This document shows positions 36,861 to 48,307 of a DNA stretch of 64,000 nt, piece after piece (the first letter of the stretch is position 1; the number at the start of each line of letters is the position of its first letter). The notes under the pieces were generated by a model, which saw only the letters and a program-made list of their open reading frames with translations, did not search any database and was not told the origin of the DNA. Source of the stretch: Monarcha castaneiventris obscurior. Its lineage: Eukaryota; Chordata; Aves; Passeriformes; Monarchidae. The stretch spans positions 25,755,001 to 25,819,000 of the forward strand of contig JAMPIT010000566.1 of the NCBI GenBank assembly GCA_026261815.1, read 5' to 3'. The position numbers were made by a program, and so were the translations under genes.

Positions 36861-39413
36861 TGTGCCTGTACAGAGGTGTGACTAAGGGCGTCTGTCAGCT
36901 TTTCAAAACACTTCATAGTGCTCCTCTGATTCATTGCCTGGGTTAAAGAAATTCCACAGGCAGACAAGTAGAATTGTTTAATCATAAATTACATGAACAC
37001 TAGCATTAAATGGAATATCTAAATAAGTTGATATGCAGTGTTAGATAGAGCTTTGTGAAGATATATTGTTATGCTTAAACTATACCTTGCTCCTCATGAA
37101 CTCAAAATCATTTGCAGACATTAAATGAGTGTCACAGACATTCTGTGGGGATAGGAAGTGTCCTGTTTGCAGTGACAGCAGGTAAAGAGAAGCACAACGT
37201 GGCTGCATGGCTGGGACATGGCTGCAGAAGTAGGCAGATTAGGCCAGGTCAGCAGAGAAGTCACAGCATAAAGAGAGCAGGAGGAAAATGCAGAAGCTTG
37301 TCTTACGTGACTCTGTGCAATCGGCAAGCCATGATAGGGTCTTTCGTCACAGTGGGTGCTTGCATCTTTGAGAGAAGAATGAGAAGGAGACATAAGAGGC
37401 CTCTCCCACTTCCTTTCCTCCCATCCGCCAGCAGAGGCTTGTAGGCTGCCAAGGAGCAGGGACAGCACAGCTCCCATCTTCCGTGCTGCTGCTGGAGGTG
37501 CCTGCTTGTGGCATGGGGGACATTGTGCCTTCTTCATATGTAGTGGCCTCCAGAGCTCCAGCTGAGCCAATTCTGTGGCCTCTGGTCTTGTCTGTTAAAG
37601 GACCTGCCTTTTCCTCTAAACCCAGCCCTTCAGGCAACAAGCCTTCCCCCATTCTAAAAGAAGCCCCTCATTTCAGTGTTGCACAGGGAAAGAGAAGATT
37701 GGACTTGTCAGTCAAATGATCAGACATCCACAGTGCACTGCTAAGCAATATAAGTGTTGATTAAATGTTGCTTTAAGTGCAAAATTCAGCCCAGATAAAT
37801 CCTTTAACAAAAAGTAACTGCCAAGCCTGGGAGAAATAAGGCTCTTCTTTTCGTGTTGTCGCAAGATTACACTGAATTGAATGCTTTGAAAAAAATAATC
37901 ATGGATTTGGCTTCTGTTTGAGATTGCTGCTTAAAACACAGTATTTCTTCACAGTTCTGCTTTGCAATGCATACAAGAAATTTCATGCAAACAAGGAAAC
38001 GTATGGAAAAAAGAGTCGAAGGCTATAAAAAGAGCAAATGTTTGATGCTCCCAGGTAGGTGAGGGTCAGTGAGTACTGGGTGCAAAGTACAGTTTTGACA
38101 TGTGGGGTCCAGACAGATTCTTCTGTCAGAGCTGGGATATTTTAAGAATGGATCTTTGCTGGAGCTCTCTGGAAATCTTCAGCTGGCTCAGTAGCTTATG
38201 TCTAGAGCCGAGCTGCAGCTCCTTGCTGGGTCTGGAGCTCTGGGTGCGACTGGAGAGAGAAATGGGCTCCCATGCAGCTCCAGGCAGTGTCATGGGGAGA
38301 GCAACAGAGGACAGGGGTAAAAATGACGTGGTTGGGGTCTTCTACTTTCCAGGCTGACATGCTGTTCAAAGGCTGAAGGGTCTGGCTACTGCAGGGCTGG
38401 GAACAGAGAGTAAGTCAGGGAGACACCAGGATTGCTCACTCACTCAGAGCAACGTTTGAGTGATTTGATCTAAGTTACCTTTGCTGAATGACATTTCATT
38501 TATCAAAGCCATGTTATGGCTTGAAATCAAGGTCTATATACTTGATAACAGCCAGCAGCAGTTTAGATCTTACATAACTCCTTTAAAACCAAAACCTGTT
38601 ATATTTCTTTACAGACTGTATACAGAAATGATCAAATCATTGCTGAAGCATGAAAAGCTGAACTAGAAATGTAATGCCCAGGAGAATTGTGACTAGATTC
38701 CCCTCTAATCTTAACTTTTGGTTTGTGGAGTTTGCCACTTTCCACATATCTAACACAGGCTGAAACCTGCTATATGGGAACAATGCTCACTGCACCGTGT
38801 GTGTGTATTATCTGAGGCAAACTGGTCCTGTGCAATGCAAAACAGATAAAAGTGTCAGGGATCTGAGGCTGGACTGAGGCACAATTTCCGTATTTTCAGT
38901 TGGCTGATTTATCACAGTCTCTTGTGGACTATGACTGACCACAGACTCAGTAGCCATATACTGATGAGAGATGGGGTATACCCAAAAGGCAGAAGATGGA
39001 ACTTTGTGGATTTTGCATGGATCAGAGAGTAGGGATTACCATAAAACATATCACAATATATACAGAGGTGTCTCTGTCAGTTATAGCAGTCTGTCAGTTC
39101 AAGTCCTGCATATGTATGAAGCCGATGATAAAAATAAGAGTAATCTGATTAAAAAAAATATATTGAGGAAAACATTTATAGTAAGAAACATGAAAATAGA
39201 GTATATAGCATTTTTATCCCTGCAAAGACGACAAAAATATTTTCATCCACTGTCATGCCAACAGATCACTTGATTGTGATGGGAGACAAGAACTAGCTTT
39301 CCAGTTTTGTGTATAGCTAGAATGATGCATCTTTTTGTGACAAGGCTTTATGTACTGCAAACACTGTATTAGTGTTCTTTTGAATAAAAATTAATGAAAA
39401 ACTTCCTTGAAAG

Positions 39414-39529
39414 TTTGTTGATTTGGTTTTTACGTTGTTTTTGGGTTTTATTTTTTGTTTGTTTGTTTCTTTGGGGTTTCTTTTGGGTTTGTTTGTGTTG
39501 GTTGTGGGTTTTTTTTTTTTTTTTTTTTT
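39414..39529 (+). repeat. T/G-rich low-complexity tract ending in 21 T
   Basis: GTTTG/GGGTTT-type sequence runs into an uninterrupted 21-T homopolymer (39509-39529). The plus-strand translation is Phe/Cys/Trp-rich and is not a gene. Confidence 0.9.
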
Positions 39530-40470
39530 CTGTGGCTGAGGATGCCTCAAGCCAATGGAAATACAGGACTGTTACTGGTAGTTCTTGTCCATCTGCTACT
39601 GATGCAACTGCAGCACCATGTCATCACAGAAAAAGTTGTGCAGACACAACCAGGGGAATAATGAGATTTAGCTCAAAGTTAATGTAACTTTAAAGTGAAA
39701 CAATATGCTTTGTATGTGCCCAAGTCTATGAGATGAAGTATAAGTTTAAATAAAGAGCTGTTGATAGACTTTTTTGGGTAAGAAATGTCGCACTTACATG
39801 AGGAAAAATCTTGACTAAGCAGAACAAATGAAGAGCGATTTCTCTCCCACATGTATATTAGCACAAAAGTTCCCAATTTCCCATTTAATTACAGCAAAAG
39901 TCATGTTGTTCTGTCTTTCCCACGTCTCTTCAAAGGTATTTCAGGCAACCACAAGTATTACTGAAGGATTAGAAAATATGATGACCTGGTATGGTTTTCT
40001 GGACTTTAGGATAAATTTTTTACATTCACAAATTATACAAACTATGGGTAAGTACCTCAGGAACCGGTCCAATATTCTACTTTCAAATTCTATTCACTTA
40101 ATTTTTTTTAATGGCTGGAATGTTTATTCCAGCTTCTACATCACAAAAAAGTTTTTATTGAGGTATTTAGAGTTAGTCCTACTAAAAATAGTGAATGCTG
40201 AGCGAAATGTAGATCAAATTTTTTCACACAGAAAGAATTTTTGAGTCCATTAAAGTCCGCTATTGAAATAAATTCATACTCTCCATAATTTGTATTTGAA
40301 GTAACATGCTGAAAACAAGGGAAATTGCATTGCATATTATGAACGCAACTGAAATGTACACTAGAGAAAAGTATCTTTTAGAATAACACGCTGTTTAGGT
40401 GGTAGATGTTCCATTCATGCTTTTGCTCTGTATTTGTCTTCCCAAAGTGGGAATACATAAGTAAATTAAA

Positions 40471-40536
40471 TTTTTGTTTGTTTTTGTTTGTTTTTGTTTT
40501 GCTTTTTTATATTTTTCTTTCTTTTTTTTTTTTTTT
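40471..40536 (+). repeat. (TTTTTGTTTG)n and poly-T tract
   Basis: Three copies of a TTTTTGTTTG-like 10-mer are followed by T-rich sequence ending in 15 consecutive T (40522-40536). Confidence 0.9.
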
Positions 40537-41885
40537 AAATTTAATTGCAGAGTCATTTCTCCTTTTACCTTAGAAAATGCTGTATGTTCTCTCTAACAGG
40601 AATTTATGGTGTTTAGTGTTTTATAGGATAGAGCCCTACTGGCAAAATACAACAACCGGGATAGTTCTCTGCAGTTCATTACTGATAGTGCAATGAAGTG
40701 CTCCGTTTATTTTAGACCTCACAGCACACTTGTCTCTAAAGTATCGCAGCAGCTCAATCTTTGAACTTATCTCTCTGTGAAAAGCAGGATTGCTTCTTCT
40801 TATGCATGTACTAGTACTTTATCCAGGGTAGCTTGTGATGTGTCAAGATATGGACTTTCCATTGCTTCCCTTAGGAGACTGTTTTACCCCAGCTGGTCTC
40901 CCTGGCAAGCAGTTATTGCCTGACATCCAGGCTGACTGATTTCAAGCTGATACTCTGAATTGTTTCTTCACTATTAAAAAGCTTTCTGGAAATCTCCTGA
41001 ATACAGCCTGAATGCAAAAATTAATTTATTGGGTTGAAAAAGTGTCTTAAGCAGCATCTTGTGTTGAATGCCCCAACAACATTACTGGGTCAGGAGAGTA
41101 TGGAAATTCAGTGAGCGGTGACTCACATGCCCCTGAGCTCCCATTCTGTCAGCAGTTTCCATTCTTCTGCCTAGCTGATATAAACAACAATGAATCTGTA
41201 CTGGGTTACCAAAGGAGAATTTGGCACTGCAGTGTTTTTATCTTCCTAGATTTAATATTAATTTTTGTTCGTTTTCTTACCCTTTTCTTAGATCTTCTGT
41301 TGTGGCTAAAACCCAGGATGCAGCTACCCATCAGTAACTTCCAGGCAGGGCAGCTGCTATTTTACTTACTCTGAGGCACAGAAGCACAAGAAATATAAGC
41401 ACTGAGGATTAGGGAATCACAGATTGCCTCCCACATCCAAGATCCAAGAGCAAGGTCCCAGTTCTACCCCAAGGGAACACACGAATAAGTAGCATCTCCC
41501 ATTCATTGTTAGGAAAGGTAATGTGGGCAGCTGAGGATCAGAAACTTAGGGAGCATTGAGTCCCTTCTCCTCCTGCCCCAGGTAGCTCTGGAGCAGCCTC
41601 ACTGTCTGCCTTGCCCCTGTGGAAAGTCAGAAGCAGCAAATAATATCTTCTAGACTTGCCTGTGGTTTTGGACATAAAGAAATCAAAATAAAAAAACTGG
41701 TAAGCATGCTGTGTTGTTCATATGACTGCACGTGTGAGTGTATTCAAATGAGAGTATTGCAGTCCTGGCATCACTGCTAAGAAGAGATCAGAGAGGATTA
41801 CTAAGTATTTTGACATAATAATAGCTAATCATCCGGGCAGACTCAGACTGACCCGATCAGTAGAAAAGGTAATGGGATTGCTCTT

Positions 41886-41903
41886 AAAATAAATAAATAA
41901 ATA
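41886..41903 (+). repeat. Short (AAAT)n microsatellite
   Basis: About four AAAT units lie just left of the large purine tract. They form a compound microsatellite with it. Confidence 0.85.
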
Positions 41904-41909
41904 TGTAAT

Positions 41910-42090
41910 GAAAGAAAGAAAAGGAAGGAAGGAAGGAGGGAAGGAAGGAAGGAAGGAAGGAAGGAAGGAAGGAAGGAAGGAAGGAAGGAAGGAAGGAAGG
42001 AAGGAAGGGAAAGAAAGAAAGAAAGGAAAGAAAGAAAGGAAAGAAAGAAAGGAAAGAAAGAAAGGAAAGAAAGAAAGAAAGAAAGAAGGA

Positions 42091-42153
<63 letters not shown>

Positions 42154-42168
42154 GAAGAAAGGAAGAAA

Positions 42169-42258
<90 letters not shown>

Positions 42259-42288
42259 AAAGAAAGAAAGAAAGAAAGAAAGAAAGAG
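41910..42288 (+). repeat. 379-bp pure purine GGAA/GAAA compound microsatellite
   Basis: No pyrimidine occurs on the plus strand from 41910 to 42288. The left part (about 41922-42008) is mainly (GGAA)n. The middle shows a 13-base higher-order unit AAAGAAAGAAAGG repeated about four times. The right part is (GAAA)n, with a short AAAGGAAG series near 42151-42177. Such mirror-symmetric purine tracts are prone to triplex (H-DNA) formation and length change, and GGAA arrays can bind ETS factors. The long Lys/Arg/Glu and Phe/Ser/Leu frames through it are artefacts. Confidence 0.97.
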
Positions 42289-45200
42289 TTAGTCACATGG
42301 CCTTCAAAAGAAGACGTCAGGCTTTGGGAATATATGATAATAACACTCACCACACAGATTAATTTTTTAGAGAATTCACCAACTATTTCCCTGTAAAATC
42401 TGAGGAATGTGGGGATCAAACCTGAGAAATTCTTGTTTTTAATGTATGCTCGTGACCAAATAAATCCAGTGATGAGAGAGCCCTGTGCAGCAAACTTGTT
42501 TCAGTCTGCCTTTTCAGTGCTTGAGCAAAGCAGGAAGTGTGTGTTAAATGTTTGTATTGATCACCAGAACTGAAAATAATCTGGGCAGTCAGTCCCAGTG
42601 CTGGCGAGATTCATTGTCACTCTGCAGTGCTGGTGACAGATGTTATTGATTGCAGTTCATATTGTTTATGTGTTTCTCTGAAACAGTTAATTTTAGCACA
42701 GTGGGAAAGAGTGTCTTGCTACACATGGGACAGTCAGAATGAATGGCTTCATGGAATTTTTAATTACTTTCTGTTTTACTCTCATCAGTTAAAGGCAGGA
42801 GCAGTTTTGCTACTGTCAGAAGACACTTTCAGTGTTGTTTGAAGACGAGACTATAAAAAAGCCAATTAAAACAAATACTTTTGTGGAAAAGGTTCTCTTC
42901 ATGACAGTTTAGACTTTTTTCCTCCTTGCCCTTCCACAGGGAATGAAATCTCTTTAGCGGTGCACTTCATGGGGCATTTCCTTTGTGATCTGAATGCACT
43001 GTAGCTTCTTAGAGATGCATTCCTGCATCCTCGTGCAAGTGAAAACATGCTGATGTTTTCATTATACTACCAAGAAGCTCTAAGCTGACAGTATTGATAT
43101 TCTCAATTCCTTTTACTATGCTTAGTGTGTCTATTGTCAGTATGGAAAAAAATCTTACTTTTTGGTACCTCTATGCCACTGCTGCCTCTTCCCATTACAA
43201 TTGTATCTGAGCACCTAACAATCTTCAGCATTTGGAGGCTCAAAACACTCCAGCAAAGTGCCACTATCCCTGACAGAGAAATGAAGCATAAGCTCAGACA
43301 GCCTAAGTCCATGTCTTTGTAGGTATGCTTGTCCTGCTGAATTGCTAGGGTGCTTCCTGCCTCGGTTCTGGCCTAAATCAGCTGGCACTCCTCCAGTCTC
43401 TGGGAACTGCTTGGGAGCTTTATGAACACAATCAGTTATAGCCACTTGATCTGAATGCCAGAGTACAGCTCATGGCATATTTAATTCCTTCCTACAGACA
43501 TGGTGTCCTGTCACATCCCTCAGACCTCTGCTCATACAAGGATTCAGGCTGCTACTGGTGTAAAGGAGTGCGTGGGTAAGTAAAGGTTTAAAGGTGTAAC
43601 TGCTGCCATAAATTGGGAGATAACTACTGACACTCATGACAGTCACTAGTACCATAATAGTGTCTACAGAATATAAAGGTAATGCAATAAAATTGCTAAT
43701 ACAAAGTCACCTAGGCTACAAAACCCTGTTACTAAATTTCTTGCCCTGAGGAAATGCAAATAAATGTCCTTCTGCTTACTGAGTTACCTACAGACAGTGC
43801 AGGCTGTGGCAATACAGATAGATGGCAGATGCATTTCAATAATGCCTTTGTTCATGAATATGATCCCACCAAAGAAGAGTGGAGACAAATACCTTCTAAA
43901 GCAAACAAGAAACCAAGAGGGTTAGGTTGCTGTGATTTAGTATGTTTTCTCCAGAACAAAGAGACTTTCTGAAGCTTCAGTGGAGCATCATTTAGACTCC
44001 TAAGCTCTCTGGTGGCAATTTGCAGTAGGGGCTTGGCTTCTGTTCATAAAAGTGATTAAGTGGAATGGAAGATATCAGCAGTATAGTATAAACCTCTTGT
44101 GAATAAGATCCAATAAAGCATTTTAGTCCTACTGTGCTGACTTAGTTATGAAGTCCAATATTATTCACAGGGTTTAGTCTTCATAAACTGCCTGTCCTTA
44201 GTACAAAGGTTCATTAAAGAGGGATAGCGTTAACACTCTGTTTTGCAGCTGATCCACATAAATAAAATGTAAACAAAGTACAACTAGCCAGAGCTTATTT
44301 TCTCAGCTGTACTCTGGTTCTTTTTAATTTTGGAGAAAATTGAACTGAACAGGAAGATTACTAAGGTATTTTTATGTGAAATCTATCAAGGTATTTATTA
44401 GGACAAAATAAAGTACATATTCTTTTCTAAAGTTCTGAACTCTCATCTTTCTTAGTTATATGAAGTTATATGTAGTTTTTTTAATGCTGTTAAACACAAT
44501 AAATCTCAAAATTACTTAAACAAGTTAGGAGTGTCACAGGGAGATATAATAATTCTTTCATTTTTGCAGATGGAGTAATTGATGGATAGGTGTTAAGTGG
44601 ACTTAAATCAGCCAATGTGTTGGTGATGAATTCCATGTTCTCAGGGTTTGATCCTGTTTTCTTAGTGATAGTAGTATCTATACTGATTGAAAATACACCA
44701 ATTCAACAAACTAAATGGTGCAGCTCACAATAAGGGGGTAGTTAAAGAAATTATTTACAAGTTCCAAGTTGTAGCTCCCCCTACTCCAAACTCTCACTGA
44801 AACCTGCCCTCCTGGAAATGGGGTTCAATAACCCCTACATGTCTCCTTCCACCTGCTTTGCTCTGACTACTTCACAAACTATCTGTGGGAGCCAAAGAAA
44901 TGTATTTTTAAATATAGCCTTACCTCTTGGTCATTTGCTGTGTTTACTGATAGAGGTTCCTGCTGGGTCTTAGCTCATGCACTGTAAAGATAGCTCATGT
45001 AAGGATGTAAGGAACAAGCTGTGCTGGGACAGCCCACAGGGCTCTGAGAGGCTCCCCACCCTGTCTCTGACATGGGTTGGTACCTGGTGATGAGGAGAGG
45101 GTATAAGGACCAGCAGAATGTGGTGAATGCTCCTTACCTTTACTCCTTTTTACGGCAGCAGGCTAAGGTCTACCTGGCACAAAGGTGCTAGCTTGCCTCT

Positions 45201-45681
45201 TTGTAGCTCACAGTAGATTTTCCTTCTGCAAGGCTGCAAACAAAGTTAGCTTTAAAGATATATATATTTCTGGCTTTCTACCATCGTGCAACAGCCAAAA
45301 GGCCCATAATTTAATTATGTGCCACATGAAAGAAATCCAAAAACCCAAAAAACAACTCACTTGTTTTGAAGAAAAAATAGATTCTGTACTACAACAATAT
45401 AACGACTCATAAAACAACTCTTCAATCCTCCCTGACACTCTTGTCTCCTAAGGCTCCTGTCATCCTCCCAGGATGAGAGGCCACAGACAACTTATTTCCC
45501 TGTTGTAGAGCAGCCTTTCCACACCCTTGCCAGACCCTGTCTTCATTCTCCCAGCTTTTCCTGGCGCACTTCATTTCTCAGAGAGGTGGCTTGGAATTGC
45601 ATGAAACTTCCGAAATGCAGTGAAGTCATAGATTTGTGCTATTGACTACGGAGGACACAGGGATTTTTTTATAGGTAGAGA

Positions 45682-45939
45682 TTAATATTCAGGTGCAGAT
45701 CTACCTGATGACATGTCTGCAACCCCTTTATTTTCACTTATTACCCATCCATCGGCTGTAGCACTTTCTGGTGTGGCCTTTTTTTCTTGTGTCAAATAAT
45801 ATGGACAACGAATCAAAGACACAACTGTCTGGATCTGGCCCCAATAGGGTTTAGTTGATAGTCTGTGTTGACATTTCCTAAAGGAGGACAAACTGCTCTT
45901 GCTGTTGACCCTGGTCAAAGATTTCTGGTAAAACAGCAT
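45682..45939 (-). other. Second coding-looking open frame, minus strand, unidentified
   Basis: There are 85 codons from ATG, and the frame stays open slightly upstream of it. The peptide includes SLSSFRKCQHRLSTKPYWGQ and TPESATADGWVISENKGVAD, a plausible globular-protein composition. It sits directly downstream of the 46076-46394 candidate on the same strand but in a different reading frame. It may belong to the same relic or to nothing. No domain was recognised. Confidence 0.12.
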
Positions 45940-46075
45940 GAACTCAGCACAGATGGCAATTCACCCTGTTTTTTGCCTTCCAACAGGATGGATTTTTTCT
46001 CCCCCATGCCCTCAAAAACAAAGCCAAAGCAGTAGCTTATGAAGGACAACTAAGGAAACAGAGACCTCCTGCTAC

Positions 46076-46394
46076 CTGGTCCTGATCTAACAGTCTGCCC
46101 TACCCTGAGTAGAGATAATCCATGCAAGGAGGCTGCATGTGAAGTGATTTTATCCAATGCTGTCACAGGTGCACAGAATTCATAGGGCTCCCATTTTTTT
46201 GAAAACCTGGCAGAATTGGGATCATGAACTGATTTTTTCTTCCATATCACATCATCTGACACTGTTAGATGGTACTGTGTTTCTAAACATGTGTCTGTGA
46301 AATCTCTGAGTCTCACAAATTCATCGGTTTTGGAAGAAGCTTTTTCTTTTCCTTCTGGTGATGATTTTTGCAGTGTATTAAGAAGCATGAAATA
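46076..46394 (-). CDS. Candidate exon or gene relic, minus strand, unidentified
   Basis: On the minus strand a pyrimidine-rich CTTTCTGCCTTTTCAG precedes position 46394. An open frame then continues to a donor-like CCAG/GTAGCA at 46076/46075, giving about 106 codons. The enclosing open frame spans 46421-46050. The peptide is charged and balanced, for example SSPEGKEKASSKTDEFVRLR, later WKKKSVHDPNSARFSKKWEP, unlike the cysteine/leucine-rich junk frames elsewhere. I recognise no family. A second coding-looking frame lies 110 bases further on the same strand (45939-45682) in another frame. This could be an exon, a frameshifted relic of a retrocopy, or chance. A frame of this length is expected a few times in 64 kb of AT-rich DNA. 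Confidence 0.17.
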
Positions 46395-47536
46395 CTGAAA
46401 AGGCAGAAAGTAATATGCCATTGCTGATCATACTATTGCATTAATTCTCCAAGAAAGTGCTCTAATTCAACTGTGTAATTTTTAATTATTTTTACTGATA
46501 TTTCCTGATACATATTTCATTATTCTAAAGGCTTCAATAATATGAATATAGTATTCTTTGATTAAGGAATCAAGAGGTGAAATATATGAGAGAAAACACA
46601 AAGGGTGCCAAAAGTACTGAACAAATCAGTTTTTTCTTTATTGTGATTTACAAAGCAAGTGTAAGTTGCTTTACTACAGAAGCTGAGCAGCTTCATTCAG
46701 CACTTTGATGTGTTCAGGCTAATCTGCTATTCTGCTCTAAAAATTTGATGTGATTTCAGAAGCAGATGTAACTCTCAGTTAATTAATATAGGTGAACATG
46801 AATAGCTTTTTTTTTTTCCTGCTCTGAGTGAAGTTACTGAAAATAGGTGTCTCTGCAGGTTGAAGCGAAATAGTAAGTGCCTGATAAAACAGACTAAGGG
46901 TAAAAATGCAGCCAGGAGCTAAATCTCTCTGCAGGGTGTTTCTGGGGCTTCTACCATTCTTATTTCCTCCCTGATAAGGCTTTGAAATTCTTAGCAATTT
47001 CCAGCTCTCAATGTAAGTAGCATAAAGCTATTAATGTACACTCTGATAAGAGGACCAAAACAATTGTACCAGGGGAATAACACAGCATGCCTTCTAGAGT
47101 GCAGAGTAAGTGCAGCCTTCACATATTGGATTTATCAGGACGCAGTGAGGTATCTAATAGCACCACATTCCTGCTTTTTGTCTCTCTTATGCGCATGTTC
47201 TCATACACAAATAGCTACAAAAGACTCCTCAAAGTTTCCATTGACCAGCCAATGCTTGTGAGAGTGAAATAGCTCTTGGTAGTATTTTTAGGGGCCAGCT
47301 TACCATGGCCTTCTCCACAGAGCAGGATAGATCAGCTCTACAGTTACTGAAACCTTGTTTTGATTTGATATTTTATTTATATTTACATCTGTGTCATTAC
47401 ATCCCAACATTACTCTGCTGAAATAAAAGGAAAAAAAAAAGGACCTAGGAAGAGGAGAATAATAGATTCAAAGGGCGAAAACCATAGTCCTTTCCCCCAT
47501 ACCATTTACCTCTGTTCTTTTTACTGGTCTTATGTG

Positions 47537-48307
47537 ACCAAGTGCTGGGTTCTGCATTTGGGTCATGTCAATCCCATGCATCACTACAGCCTTGGGGAAA
47601 AGTGGCTGGAAAGCTGCCTGGCAGAAAAGGACCTGGGGGTGAACTTGAGCTGGTAGTGTAGCCAAGAAGGTTAGGTGGCCAAGAAGGCCAAGGGCATCCT
47701 GGCCTGTGTCAGCAGTAGTGTGGCCAGCAGGACCAGGGCAGTGATTGTCCCCCTGTACTCAGCACTGGGGAGGCCCCACCTCAAATTCTGTGTCCAGTTC
47801 TGGACCCTGCACTATAAGAAAGACATTGAGGTGGTGGAGCATGTCCAGGGAAGGGCAATGGAGCTGGTGGAGGGTCTGGAGGGTCGTAAGTCCTATGAGG
47901 AGCAGCTGAGGGAGCTGAGGTTGCCTGGTCTGGACAAAAGGAGGCTCAGGAGACCTTATCACTCTTCACAGCTCCCTGAAAGGAGGCTGTAGCAGTGTGA
48001 GAGTTGGTCTTTTCTCACATGTAATAAGCAATCGAGGACAAAGACAAATGGCCTCAAGTTGCACCAGGGAAGGTTTAGATTGGGTATTAGGAAAATTTCT
48101 TTCACTGAAAGGTTTTTGTCAAAACCTCTGGAACAGGCTGCCCAGGGAAGTGGTGGAGTCACCATTCCTGGAGGTATTTAAAAGTCGTGTGGATCTGGTA
48201 CTTAGGGACATGGTTTACTGGGCCTCTTGCAGTACTGGGTTAGTGGCTGGACTTGATCTTAAAGTTCTTTTCCAACCTAAATGATTCTGTCATTCTGTGA
48301 TTCTATA
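47537..48307 (+). mobile_element. CR1 LINE, 5'-truncated copy with intact 3' end
   Basis: About 770 bases of the CR1 3' end lie in sense orientation. Conceptual translation shows the ORF2 C-terminal region in two pieces. The first (about 47675-47992) has [35 protein letters not shown] and [18 protein letters not shown]. The second (47997-48284) has LPREVVESPFLEVFK and VAGLDL. The pieces are in different frames, so the reading frame is broken by indels. The copy ends in ATGATTCTGTCATTCTGTGA and TTCTATAG, the CR1 octamer tail. A GCCAAGAAGG duplication near 47662-47690 is a local slippage. It is not functional as a transposon. Confidence 0.95.

Larger units (their letters stand above)
36861..41885. 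other. Unique and low-complexity sequence, no gene recognised
   Basis: I see no supportable gene. The stretch holds T/G-rich low-complexity tracts (39414-39529, 40471-40536), a small hairpin (40114-40133) and a somewhat GC-richer interval around 37.35-37.65 kb whose frames on both strands look composition-driven. Confidence 0.55.
42289..47536. other. Unique sequence, no confident gene
   Basis: The interval is free of recognisable young transposons. It contains two coding-looking minus-strand frames at 45.68-46.42 kb (listed separately) and otherwise only short frames. A TATA-like GGGTATAAGG occurs near 45100 in a moderately GC-rich patch, without further promoter evidence. Confidence 0.5.

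Noticed and set aside
39394..39687. Phe/Trp/Cys-rich frames near 39.4-39.7 kb
   Set aside because: They are produced by the T/G-rich low-complexity tract.
41829..42419. Long open frames on both strands (Lys/Arg/Glu-rich and Phe/Ser/Leu-rich)
   Set aside because: They are translations of the GGAA/GAAA microsatellite, which contains no stop codon in any frame of either strand; they are not genes.
44940..45190. Possible second LTR or promoter with GGGTATAAGG
   Set aside because: I could not find TG...CA terminal inverted repeats, a target duplication, or a companion poly(A) signal; a single TATA-like string is not enough.
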